Part shown: positions 1 through 5,724 of the stretch, one piece after another
How the letters are laid out: each line of letters opens with the position of its first letter
How positions within the stretch are numbered: position 1 is the first letter of the stretch
Assembly: GCA_025964935.1 (NCBI GenBank)
Contig: JAOPXW010000276.1
Location: 1-5,724 of the forward strand
Length of the DNA stretch: 5,724 bases
Source: Friedmanniella sp.
GTDB taxonomy: Bacteria > Actinomycetota > Actinomycetes > Propionibacteriales > Propionibacteriaceae
Reading direction: 5' to 3'
Made by a program: the position numbers and the translations under genes
Notes under the pieces: generated by a model
Databases searched by the model: none
The model's input: the letters and a program-made list of their open reading frames with translations, nothing else
Told to the model about the DNA's origin: nothing

Positions 1-253
1 GGGCGACGAGGTCGCGCCAGTCCGCATGCACGTCGGTGAAGCCGAAGGCCGCGACCGCCCCCGCCAGCCGGGCGTCGGTCGCGGTGTCGGCCACGGCGAC
101 GAGCTCCGGGGTCAGCGGCAGGTCCAGGTAGTGCTGTCGCAGCCGGGCGTACGCGCGGGCGTGCACCTGGCCCATCCAGCCCAGTCCGACGACGCCGACC
201 CGCAGCGGAGAGGCGGTGGGATCGCTCGGCAGGGCGGTGGGCGGCGTCGTCAT
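1..253 (-). CDS. Gfo/Idh/MocA-family oxidoreductase, N-terminal part
   Basis: The gene is cut by the left window edge; only the first 84 codons are present. After a roughly 16-residue Pro/Thr/Ser-rich leader comes a classic Rossmann start, residues 18-35, with the nucleotide-binding GLGWMG at 23-28 followed by QVHARAY. A second strand follows at 51-55 (LVAVAD), whose acidic end (D56) normally contacts the adenosine ribose of NAD, and then a GF..VHADWRDL stretch. This order matches NAD(P)-dependent Gfo/Idh/MocA enzymes, which oxidise or reduce sugars, inositols and sugar acids. The substrate cannot be told because the C-terminal domain is missing. The ATG at 251-253 is preceded by AGAGGA with about five bases of spacing, which supports this start. 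The gene lies 92 bases downstream of idnD on the same strand, so a role in the same sugar-acid pathway is likely but inferred. It may have its own promoter or operator in the AT-richer stretch at about 280-310. Confidence 0.85.
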   Translation of the reverse strand, partial: MTTPPTALPSDPTASPLRVGVVGLGWMGQVHARAYARLRQHYLDLPLTPELVAVADTATDARLAGAVAAFGFTDVHADWRDLVA

Positions 254-286
254 GGCGTTCCTCTCGACCATCGACCGACCTGGTCA

Positions 287-298
287 ATGTCAGGACAT
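287..298. promoter_or_regulatory. Perfect palindrome, candidate operator upstream of the Gfo/Idh/MocA gene
   Basis: ATGTC-AG-GACAT is a perfect 5-bp inverted repeat with a 2-bp centre. It sits in a short, relatively AT-rich island (about 284-307) of an otherwise extremely GC-rich intergenic region, 34 bases upstream of the oxidoreductase start. Small palindromes of this shape are typical sites for dimeric regulators such as GntR-family proteins, which often control gluconate and idonate genes. Which protein binds is not known from the window. On the minus strand, TTGTAC and TTATGT lie alongside as weak promoter-like hexamers, but their spacing is not convincing. Confidence 0.4.
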
Positions 299-312
299 AA
301 GGTACAAGTCGG

Positions 313-332
313 GACCGCGGTCTCGAGGACCG
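313..332 (-). other. Overlapping short hairpins after idnD, possible weak terminator or attenuator
   Basis: Just after the idnD stop, the sequence contains a perfect 10-bp palindrome, GACCGCGGTC (313-322). It overlaps a 5-bp stem, CGGTC-TCGAG-GACCG (318-332), and the two share the GGTC arm so they cannot form together. In the idnD transcript these would be GC-rich hairpins without a following U-tract. This is a poor match to a classical intrinsic terminator, though actinobacterial terminators often lack U-tracts. The role is uncertain. Confidence 0.22.
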
Positions 333-345
333 GGGCTCAGGAGGG

Positions 346-1398
346 TCAGGAGAAGGTCAGAAGCACCTTGCCGGAGCGGACCGGGTCCTCGGCCAGCTCG
401 AGCGCGGCGACCGCGTCGCGGATCGGGACCGTGTGGGTGACGACCCCGGCCACCGGCAGCGACCCGTCCTCCAGGGCGGCGACCACCGCGTCGATCTCGT
501 CGTGGAAGCGGAACGACCCGACCAGCTCCAGCTCCCGGGCGATGGCGGCGGCGACGGGCACCGGCTGGTCCCCCGGGGGGAGCAGACCGAGCATCACCAC
601 CCGACCTCCGCGGGTCGTGGCCCCGACGGCGGACCCGAGTCCCGCCGCGGTGCCGGAGGACTCCACCGTGACGTCGGCGTCCACGGCGGTGACCGCCGTC
701 GCGTCGGTGGCGAGGACGGTACGGGTCGCCCCCAGCGCCCGGACCCGGGCCAGTGGCTCGGCGTGCAGGTCCACCGCGACCACCTCCGCCGCGCCGGCCC
801 GGACCGCCACCGCCACGACGAGCGCTCCGATGGGGCCCGCGCCCACGACCAGGACCCGTCGGCCGCGGACCTCGCCGGCCCGGGCGAGAGCCCGCCACGC
901 GACGCTGGCCGGCTCGATCAGGGCGGCCGTCCGCAGCGGGACTGCGGGGCTGACCACCCGCAGCATGGTCGTGGCCAGAGGCAGGAACCGGACGAACCCG
1001 CCCTGGGTGTGCGGGAGCCGGGCCGCGCTGCCCAGGTAGGTGCCGGCGGGGGAGAGATGTGGACGGTCGGCAGGGAAGCGCTCGAGGCCGTCCCCCGGGC
1101 CCGGGCGGCCGGGGTGGACGGCCACGGGTGTGCCCGTCGGCGGGCCCGACCCGTCCGTGGCCGCGACCACCACCCGACCGACGATCTCGTGACCCAGCAG
1201 CAGCGGCTCGCGCAGCACCGACTGACCGGCCGCGCCGTGTCGCCAGTAGTGCAGGTCCGAGCCGCAGATGCCGCCGTACACGACCTCGACCATGGCCTCG
1301 TACGGCTCCGGCCGCCGGACCGGCACCGGCTCGACCCGGACGTCGCCCGCCGCGTACGCCACCAGGCCGAGAGCGTGGTCGGGGATCTGTGCGCTCAC
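346..1398 (-). CDS. idnD: L-idonate 5-dehydrogenase-like zinc-type alcohol dehydrogenase
   Basis: This 350-residue medium-chain dehydrogenase would oxidise L-idonate to 5-keto-D-gluconate with NAD(P) in the cytoplasm. The N-terminal catalytic domain carries GGICGSDLHYW (42-52) and GHE (69-71), closely resembling E. coli IdnD. Likely catalytic-zinc ligands are Cys45, His70 and the family Glu at 71 or 162. The Rossmann fold shows VGAGPIG (185-191) with Asp210 at the end of strand 2, which favours NAD. The motif VGSFRFHDE (293-301) near the C terminus also matches IdnD proteins. The structural-zinc lobe is odd: the four usual cysteines are replaced by Gly102, Leu105, Phe108 and Ser116, with a two-residue insertion, although the downstream AGTYLGSAA region is intact. 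The start is GTG, 10 bases after the idnO stop, with the ribosome binding site overlapping that stop. Sorbitol or another polyol is a possible alternative substrate. The family call is firm and the exact substrate less so. Confidence 0.85.
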   Translation of the reverse strand: MSAQIPDHALGLVAYAAGDVRVEPVPVRRPEPYEAMVEVVYGGICGSDLHYWRHGAAGQSVLREPLLLGHEIVGRVVVAATDGSGPPTGTPVAVHPGRPGPGDGLERFPADRPHLSPAGTYLGSAARLPHTQGGFVRFLPLATTMLRVVSPAVPLRTAALIEPASVAWRALARAGEVRGRRVLVVGAGPIGALVVAVAVRAGAAEVVAVDLHAEPLARVRALGATRTVLATDATAVTAVDADVTVESSGTAAGLGSAVGATTRGGRVVMLGLLPPGDQPVPVAAAIARELELVGSFRFHDEIDAVVAALEDGSLPVAGVVTHTVPIRDAVAALELAEDPVRSGKVLLTFS

Positions 1399-1411
1399 CG
1401 CGGGCCCCTCA
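1399..1411 (-). promoter_or_regulatory. idnD ribosome binding site overlapping the idnO stop codon
   Basis: Read on the minus strand, the junction is TGAGGGGCCCGCG followed by the GTG start. The idnO TGA is part of the purine-rich GAGGGG Shine-Dalgarno sequence. A ribosome terminating on idnO therefore uncovers or reuses this site directly, which points to translational coupling of the two enzymes. The arrangement also fixes the GTG at 1396-1398 as the idnD start. Confidence 0.65.
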
Positions 1412-2182
1412 CACGACCACTGTCATCCCGCCGTCGACGAAGATCGTCTGGCCGTTGACGTAGTCGGAGGCGTCGGAGGCCAGCCACACCACCGGTCCGA
1501 CGAGGTCCTCGGGTCGTCCCCAGCGCCCGGCCGGGGCCCGTCCGAGGATCCAGTCGTTGAACGCCGCGTCGTCGACCAGGTTCTGGGTCATGGCGGTGTG
1601 GATGTAGCCCGGGGCCAGGGAGTTGGTCTGCAGCCCCGACGAGGCCCACTCGGCGGTCATCGCCCGGGTCAGGTTGCGCAGCCCGCCCTTGGCCGTGGTG
1701 TACGGCGCGATCGTCGGCCGCGCGAGGTCGGCCTGCACCGACCCGATGTTGACGATCTTGCCCCGGCCGCGCGGGACCATCACGCGGGCCGCCGCGCGGC
1801 CCACGATGAACGCGCTGGTGACGTTGGTCTCCAGCACCCGCCGCCAGTCGGCGAGGGCCAGGTCGAGCATCGGGACGCGGTGCTGGATCCCGGCGTTGTT
1901 GACCAGGATCCGGAGCGGTCCGATCTCCTTCTCGACCCAGGCCACCGCCGCCGTCACGGCCGGCTCGTCGGTCACGTCGAAGGCGCGGGCCGCGATCCGC
2001 TCCTCGCCGAAGCGGTCCGCCAGCTCCCGTCGGGTGCCCTCCAGCCGGTCGGGGTCGACGCCGTTCAGGACCACCGTGGCCCCGGCGTCGGCCAGACCCT
2101 CGGCCAGCGTGCGTCCGATGCTCCGGCTCGAGCCGGTCACCAGGGCGACCCGGCCCGTCAGGTCGAACGCGGCACTCGACAT
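1409..2182 (-). CDS. idnO: Gluconate 5-dehydrogenase / 5-keto-D-gluconate 5-reductase-like SDR
   Basis: This 257-residue classical short-chain dehydrogenase would interconvert 5-keto-D-gluconate and D-gluconate with NAD(P)H. Visible motifs are the cofactor loop TGSSRSIG (16-23), NNAG (95-98), Asn120, Ser148, and the YxxxK pair Tyr161/Lys165, followed by LAPGY (189-193). Similarity to E. coli IdnO extends beyond the general family: NNAGIQ, LTR.M..E, APGY..T.MT, the R.PA.RWG stretch and the final FVDGGM..VV. The second glycine of the TGxxxGxG loop is serine (Ser21), an unusual change. The ATG is preceded by GAGGAG nine bases upstream, which decides the start even though the frame stays open far upstream inside the neighbouring gene. 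The gene lies 89 bases after the membrane-protein gene and 10 bases before idnD, with which it should form one transcript. A reductase for a related keto-sugar acid is the main alternative. Confidence 0.87.
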   Translation of the reverse strand: MSSAAFDLTGRVALVTGSSRSIGRTLAEGLADAGATVVLNGVDPDRLEGTRRELADRFGEERIAARAFDVTDEPAVTAAVAWVEKEIGPLRILVNNAGIQHRVPMLDLALADWRRVLETNVTSAFIVGRAAARVMVPRGRGKIVNIGSVQADLARPTIAPYTTAKGGLRNLTRAMTAEWASSGLQTNSLAPGYIHTAMTQNLVDDAAFNDWILGRAPAGRWGRPEDLVGPVVWLASDASDYVNGQTIFVDGGMTVVV

Positions 2183-2271
2183 CAGGGGCACTCCTCGAGG
2201 GGGTGGGCGGGGCGGGCGGCGAGCTGGTGACGGGGCCGGGCGGGTTGAGCGGGGTCGGGCGGGGACCGGGG

Positions 2272-3585
2272 TCAGGGGGAGAAGAGCAGCACCAGGCCGG
2301 CGCTGGTGTAACCCATCATGACGACCAGCAGCGGCAGCTGGCCCCGCAGGGCCCGTTCGGGCGGCAGCAGGGTCACCGCTCGCTCGTGGGCCGCCACGAT
2401 GCCGAGCACGTGGCCGCCGACGATGGCCACGAGCTGGATCGCTGCGATCACCCCCGGGTGGTCGAACAGCGCGGTGTTGACCCCCATCTCGGCCGACCCG
2501 AAGACGTTCCAGCCCCGGCCCAGCGGGTCGGAGAACAGGATGGCCGTGCGCTGCCCCTCCGCCACCAGCAGCGTGGCGTAGTGGGCCACGGCGTACCCGA
2601 TCACGATCGGGACCACCGATCCCGCCATCAGCCGGGGGTAGGCGCCCGCCGGTCGGTCGCCGTAGCGGGCCATCACCACGGTCGCCGCGGCGAACGTGCC
2701 ACCGACCAGGGCGATCATGGCCACGAGGCCGACCGTGGCCCAGACCGTGGTCGGGACCGGGGAGCTCTGGACGGTGCCGATCCACCAGCTCGTGTTGGCG
2801 AAGCTGTCGAAGGCGGTGCTCCCCAGCAGGACGCAGACCACGCCCACCGTGCCCGGGGGCGGCTCCCAGTGGCTCAGGCCGGCCAGCGGGTTTCCCAGCC
2901 GGAGCGTGCCCTGCACCCGGCGCCACGGCGACAGCTGGGCGACCGAGGACGCGTACGCCTCGAACGGGTCCGCCGCGGCGACCCAGCGGCGGCCGAACGC
3001 GACCGCGCCGAGGATCAACAGCACGAACCAGCCCAGAGCCCAGAGGCGGAGCACCGTCAGGGTCGCGCGGTCCGGCTCGACGAGCTCCAGCCAGCCGAAC
3101 CCGAACAGCGCCACCGCCGCCGGCCAGACGCCGAGCCGGGCGGGCAGCCGGACCAGGCCCTCGTCCGGGTCGACCCGCGCCAGGGCGCACAGGGCCCGGT
3201 GCACCGTACGGATCGGGTTGGTGGCTCGCCAGAACTGGCCCAGGAGCAGCGAGAGGGGGACCAGGCCCACCCACATCCACACGTAGACGAAGCCGAACAC
3301 CGGGTTGGTCAGCAGGTCCTGGCCGGCGACCAGGGCCAGCACCACCCAGGCGTACGTGGCCAGCACCAGCAGCCGGGCAGCCGGCCGGACGCCCGGGTGG
3401 TCGAGCACCCGGGTCAGCCGGGGGAGGGCGAGCCCGCCGACCCGGGTGAACCGCGGGGTCCGCCAGGCCAGCAGCAGCACCCCGAAGGACAGGGCCAGGG
3501 CCAGCACGGCGCCCAGCACCACCAGGGGGAACGGCAGCGGCAGGTCGTGCCGGGACGCGATGCCGTGCAGGGGGATGAGGATCAC
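2272..3585 (-). CDS. Multi-pass membrane protein paired with cupredoxin-like lipoprotein
   Basis: This 437-residue protein is very hydrophobic, with about ten likely membrane segments (near 20-40, 69-88, 97-117, 152-169, 178-197, 245-263, 281-306, 318-342, 377-398 and 415-435). It has no cleavable signal sequence. Distinctive stretches are an N-terminal LHG...RHDLPLP (6-18), a GSTAFDSFANTSWW motif (255-268), YAVAHYATLL (331-340), SDPLGRGWNVFG (352-363) and GGHVLGIVAAHERA (390-403). Histidines 7, 13, 335, 392 and 400 lie in or next to membrane segments and could bind a metal or haem, but this is inferred. From memory, related actinobacterial proteins often carry the transferred label 'fenitrothion hydrolase', which I would not take as the function. 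The start is GTG, 31 bases after the lipoprotein stop, with only a weak ribosome binding site; no other in-frame start exists before an upstream stop. Co-expression with the lipoprotein is likely. True function is unknown. Confidence 0.75.
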   Translation of the reverse strand: MILIPLHGIASRHDLPLPFPLVVLGAVLALALSFGVLLLAWRTPRFTRVGGLALPRLTRVLDHPGVRPAARLLVLATYAWVVLALVAGQDLLTNPVFGFVYVWMWVGLVPLSLLLGQFWRATNPIRTVHRALCALARVDPDEGLVRLPARLGVWPAAVALFGFGWLELVEPDRATLTVLRLWALGWFVLLILGAVAFGRRWVAAADPFEAYASSVAQLSPWRRVQGTLRLGNPLAGLSHWEPPPGTVGVVCVLLGSTAFDSFANTSWWIGTVQSSPVPTTVWATVGLVAMIALVGGTFAAATVVMARYGDRPAGAYPRLMAGSVVPIVIGYAVAHYATLLVAEGQRTAILFSDPLGRGWNVFGSAEMGVNTALFDHPGVIAAIQLVAIVGGHVLGIVAAHERAVTLLPPERALRGQLPLLVVMMGYTSAGLVLLFSP

Positions 3586-3616
3586 GCGCGACGCCTGGCT
3601 CGGTGGGCCGGCCGGG

Positions 3617-4141
3617 TCATCGTGCGTTCAGGATGACGATCGTCTTGCCCAGCTTGTGGGACTCGACCTCGATGCTGCCGGGCTCGGTGATCGTGAAGGA
3701 CCCGGTCGTCGTCTGGCCGGCCCGGACGGGCAGCTCGTAGCCGTCCCCACCCGTGTGGGCGTGGATCTCGTCGGCGGCGTCGCTGGTCACCGACAGGGCG
3801 ACGGTGTCACCCACCTTGACGTCCAGCTTCTTCCCGTTCGGGCTCACCTGGCCGTCGGCGAGGGTGATGTCCAGGGTGATCGCGGCCGCGGGTGCAGCCG
3901 ACGCGGTCGGCGTGCCCGCCGGGGTCGAGGCGGGCGTGGCGGTCGCCCCGGGGGTGATCTGGCCCGAGGCACTCACACTCGGGGCCGCCGGCGCCGTACT
4001 CGAGCCGCCCGAGGGGCTCGCCGTGCAGCCCGCCACGGCCAGTCCGAGGACGAGGGCCCCGAGGGCCACCGTCGCCCGGGTCGGCACGGCCCGGCCCCGG
4101 GGGGACGGGCGGATCGGGGTCAGGGGGTGGGGGCGGGTCAC
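3617..4141 (-). CDS. Cupredoxin-like lipoprotein
   Basis: This 174-residue protein should be secreted and anchored to the outer face of the membrane. A basic N-region (Arg11-Arg22) and a hydrophobic core (24-36) lead to a lipobox VAGC with the lipidated Cys39. Residues 40-87 are a low-complexity Ala/Pro/Ser/Thr tether. Residues 88-174 form a compact beta-rich domain beginning ITLDITLADGQVSPNG and ending in GSIEVESHKLGKTIVIL, the pattern of small cupredoxin-like domains. His127, His129 and His162 could be metal ligands, but the domain has no cysteine and no methionine, so it cannot be a blue type 1 copper site. The assigned GTG start has AAGGA about 11 bases upstream. A later GTG at codon 19 would also leave a working signal peptide. 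The gene is the first of the minus-strand run, directly ahead of the membrane-protein gene, suggesting they act together at the cell surface. Confidence 0.78.
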   Translation of the reverse strand: MTRPHPLTPIRPSPRGRAVPTRATVALGALVLGLAVAGCTASPSGGSSTAPAAPSVSASGQITPGATATPASTPAGTPTASAAPAAAITLDITLADGQVSPNGKKLDVKVGDTVALSVTSDAADEIHAHTGGDGYELPVRAGQTTTGSFTITEPGSIEVESHKLGKTIVILNAR

Positions 4142-4323
4142 GGCGAAACCATTCCTTATCGGGGCGCGGGATGTCCACCGGCGGGAGGCCGGGGCACATC
4201 CAGCCCGACGAACGGTGGCCCGGATGCGTTCCCCGCTCCGGTCTGCGGGCTGGAGTACGGTGAGGGCCTAGCCCGACGCGACGGGCCGGCGCCACCCGCA
4301 CCCCCCGGTCGAGAGGACCCGCG
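4142..4323. promoter_or_regulatory. Divergent promoter region between lipoprotein and acyltransferase genes
   Basis: The two genes on either side point away from each other, so this 182-base spacer must hold promoters for both unless one is read from further away. On the plus strand, TACGGT (4256-4261) matches the loose actinobacterial TAnnnT -10 pattern, but no good -35 is visible. On the minus strand, the AT-richer CGATAAGGAATGG (about 4148-4160) mainly supplies the lipoprotein ribosome binding site. The strong hairpin at 4169-4201 is the only other structure seen. Exact promoter positions cannot be assigned. Confidence 0.4.
4169..4201. repeat. 33-base imperfect inverted repeat in the divergent spacer
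   Basis: Two 14-base arms, GGATGTCCACCGGC (4169-4182) and GCCGGGGCACATCC (4188-4201), pair at 12 of 14 positions around a 5-base loop. The element lies 28 to 60 bases upstream of the lipoprotein GTG and about 120 bases upstream of the acyltransferase ATG. It could be an operator for either divergent gene, or a hairpin in the lipoprotein 5' leader. No U-tract follows on either strand, so a terminator is less likely. Confidence 0.45.
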
Positions 4324-5724
4324 ATGCCGCAGCGACTCAGCCCGCTCGAGATCAGCCTGCTGGCCCTGGACACCGCCCACACGCCCGGCCACGTCGGCAC
4401 CGTCGACCTCTTCGACGCCGGCCCCGACGGCTTCGACTACGAGCGGCTGATCGGGCTGATCCGGGAGCGGATCGCCTACGTCCCCCGCTACCGGCAGCGG
4501 GTCCGGGCGGTCCCGGCCCGGCTGGCCGGTCCGGTCTGGGTGGACGACGAGAACTTCGACCTCACCTTCCACGTCCGGCGCTCAGCGCTGCCCCGGCCCG
4601 GCACGATGGAGCAGCTGCGGGAGTTCGTGGGCCGGGTGATGGCCCGCCGCCTGGACCGGTCCCGCCCGCTGTGGGAGATCTACCTGGTGGAGGGGCTGGA
4701 GGGCAACCGGTTCGCCCTCGTCGCCAAGTCGCACCTCGCCCTGGTCGACGGCGTCGACACCGTCGACATCGGTCAGGTACTGCTCGACGGCAGCGCCGAC
4801 GCCGACAGCGCCGTCGGATCCGGGACCTGGCAGCCGCTGCCCGAGCCGTCCCCGGTCGAGCTCGTCGTCGGGGCCCTGTGGCAGAACGCCCGTGACCCGG
4901 TGCTGGCGGTGGACAGCTTCCGCGGGGCGCTGACCGGGGTCCTCGGGGTGGCGGTCGCGGTCGGCGAGGTGGTCGGGGGGGTCGGCGGCGCCCTGGGCGA
5001 GCTGGCCGGTGACGCCCTCCGCGGCGGGCGGCCGGCCGCCGGGTCGCCGCTCGCCGGTCTGGTGTCGGAGCAGCGGCGGTTCGCCACTGTACGGGTGTCG
5101 CTGGACGACTTGCGGGAGGTCCGGCGCGAGCACGACCACACCATCAACGACGTGCTGCTGGCCATGGTGACCGGTGGGCTGCGGACCTGGCTGCTGACCC
5201 GGGGCGAGTCCCTCAGCGCCGGCTCGGCCCTGACGGCGCTGGTGCCGATGAGTGTGACCGAGGACGACGGCGAGCCCACCTCGCTGGGTAGCCAGGTGGC
5301 GCCGCACCTCCAGCGGCTGCCGATCGGGGAGCCGAACGCCGCGATGCGGCTGCACCAGGTGGCGTACGGGACCCAGGCGCACAAGGACACCGGACGGGCC
5401 GTGGCGGCCCGGTCGCTGGCCGACATCGCGGGCTTCGCCCCCACGACCCTGCACGCGCTGGGGGTCCGGGTCTCGGCCGGGACGGTCCGCAAGCAGCACG
5501 ACATCGTCATCACCAACGTCCCGGGCCCTCAGCTGCCCCTGTACGCCGCGGGTGCCCGCCTGGAGTCGAGCTACCCGGTCCTGCCCCTGTCGGCCGGCCA
5601 CCTGCTGACGGTGGGCATCACCTCCTACGACGGCGAGGTGTTCCTGGGCCTGAACGCCGACCGGGACGCGATCGCCGACCTCGACGTCCTGGCCCAGTGC
5701 CTGCTCGACGCGCTGGACGAGCTG
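4324..5724 (+). CDS. WS/DGAT-family O-acyltransferase, C-terminal end cut
   Basis: 467 codons are present with no stop before the window edge; family members are usually about 450-480 residues, so only a few codons are probably missing. Wax ester synthase/diacylglycerol acyltransferases join acyl-CoA to long-chain alcohols or diacylglycerol, making storage lipid at the inner membrane face. The family features appear in order: LSPLE (5-9), TPGHVGTVDLF (20-30), YVPRYRQR (52-59), PLWEIYLVEGL (115-125), the active-site region KSHLALVDG (135-143), NDVLLA (275-280) and TNVPGP (397-402). The catalytic HHxxxDG motif reads HLALVDG, so the second histidine, usually the general base, is Leu138. The enzyme may therefore be inactive as a WS/DGAT or use altered chemistry. 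A Gly/Ala/Val-rich stretch (200-245) links the two halves. GAGAGGA ends 7 bases before the ATG and supports the start. The gene stands alone, divergent from the others. Confidence 0.88.
   Translation, partial: MPQRLSPLEISLLALDTAHTPGHVGTVDLFDAGPDGFDYERLIGLIRERIAYVPRYRQRVRAVPARLAGPVWVDDENFDLTFHVRRSALPRPGTMEQLREFVGRVMARRLDRSRPLWEIYLVEGLEGNRFALVAKSHLALVDGVDTVDIGQVLLDGSADADSAVGSGTWQPLPEPSPVELVVGALWQNARDPVLAVDSFRGALTGVLGVAVAVGEVVGGVGGALGELAGDALRGGRPAAGSPLAGLVSEQRRFATVRVSLDDLREVRREHDHTINDVLLAMVTGGLRTWLLTRGESLSAGSALTALVPMSVTEDDGEPTSLGSQVAPHLQRLPIGEPNAAMRLHQVAYGTQAHKDTGRAVAARSLADIAGFAPTTLHALGVRVSAGTVRKQHDIVITNVPGPQLPLYAAGARLESSYPVLPLSAGHLLTVGITSYDGEVFLGLNADRDAIADLDVLAQCLLDALDEL

Noticed and set aside
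26..1039. Plus-strand frame of 337 codons opposite idnD and the oxidoreductase gene
   Set aside because: It crosses two well-supported minus-strand genes and their spacer, and its translation is Ser/Thr/Arg-rich without domain features.
1051..1101. Frameshift as the explanation for the missing zinc cysteines in IdnD
   Set aside because: Neither other frame of this stretch gives the CxxCxxC pattern, and the residues on both sides are in the same frame.
2183..2271. Terminator or promoter between the membrane-protein gene and idnO
   Set aside because: There are only short 4-bp GGTC/GACC pairings and no recognisable promoter hexamers beyond the idnO ribosome binding site; nothing firm can be called.
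1409..3280. A 623-codon minus-strand frame that would fuse extra N-terminal sequence to IdnO
   Set aside because: The upstream part is the membrane-protein gene read in the wrong frame. IdnO has its own ATG with a good ribosome binding site at 2182 and normal family length.
2203..3636. Long plus-strand frame of 477 codons opposite the membrane-protein gene
   Set aside because: Its translation is dominated by Arg, Gly, His, Gln, Asp and Pro with no recognisable domain, as expected for the antisense of a GC-rich hydrophobic coding gene.
4582..5601. Minus-strand frame of 339 codons opposite the acyltransferase gene
   Set aside because: It is low-complexity Gln/Arg/Gly/His-rich sequence, while the plus strand encodes clear WS/DGAT motifs throughout the same span.

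Overview
This window comes from a very GC-rich genome, with G or C at almost every third codon position, GTG starts and dense open antisense frames. The gene content points to an actinomycete: a wax ester synthase/diacylglycerol acyltransferase (WS/DGAT), a cupredoxin-like lipoprotein paired with a multi-pass membrane protein, and actinobacterial-style idonate/gluconate dehydrogenases. The genus cannot be fixed from this sequence alone.

Layout: five genes lie on the minus strand and one on the plus strand. Reading the minus strand from right to left, they are a cupredoxin-like lipoprotein (4141 to 3617), a membrane protein of about ten segments (3585 to 2272), a gluconate 5-dehydrogenase-like short-chain dehydrogenase (idnO, 2182 to 1409), an L-idonate 5-dehydrogenase-like zinc-type alcohol dehydrogenase (idnD, 1398 to 346), and the first 84 codons of a Gfo/Idh/MocA-family oxidoreductase (253 to 1, running off the left edge). 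A WS/DGAT-family acyltransferase (4324 onward) is divergent and runs off the right edge, probably almost complete. The 182-base divergent spacer (4142-4323) holds a 33-base imperfect hairpin. The 92-base idnD-oxidoreductase spacer holds a perfect ATGTC-AG-GACAT palindrome. No tRNA, rRNA, CRISPR array or mobile element was seen.

How the genes work together: IdnD and IdnO would interconvert L-idonate, 5-keto-D-gluconate and D-gluconate. Their spacing is 10 bases, and the idnO stop codon lies inside the idnD ribosome binding site, so they are very likely translationally coupled. The Gfo/Idh/MocA gene plausibly acts on a related sugar or sugar acid. No sugar-acid kinase, transporter or regulator is inside the window. 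The lipoprotein and membrane protein form a second module at the cell surface with conserved-looking histidines, possibly for copper or redox chemistry; this is inference.

Points most worth a second look: the IdnD-like enzyme has lost all four structural-zinc cysteines while keeping the catalytic zinc site; the WS/DGAT has HL in place of the HH of the HHxxxDG active-site motif; and the cupredoxin-like protein has no copper-ligand cysteine. I see no clearly new multi-gene system beyond these.
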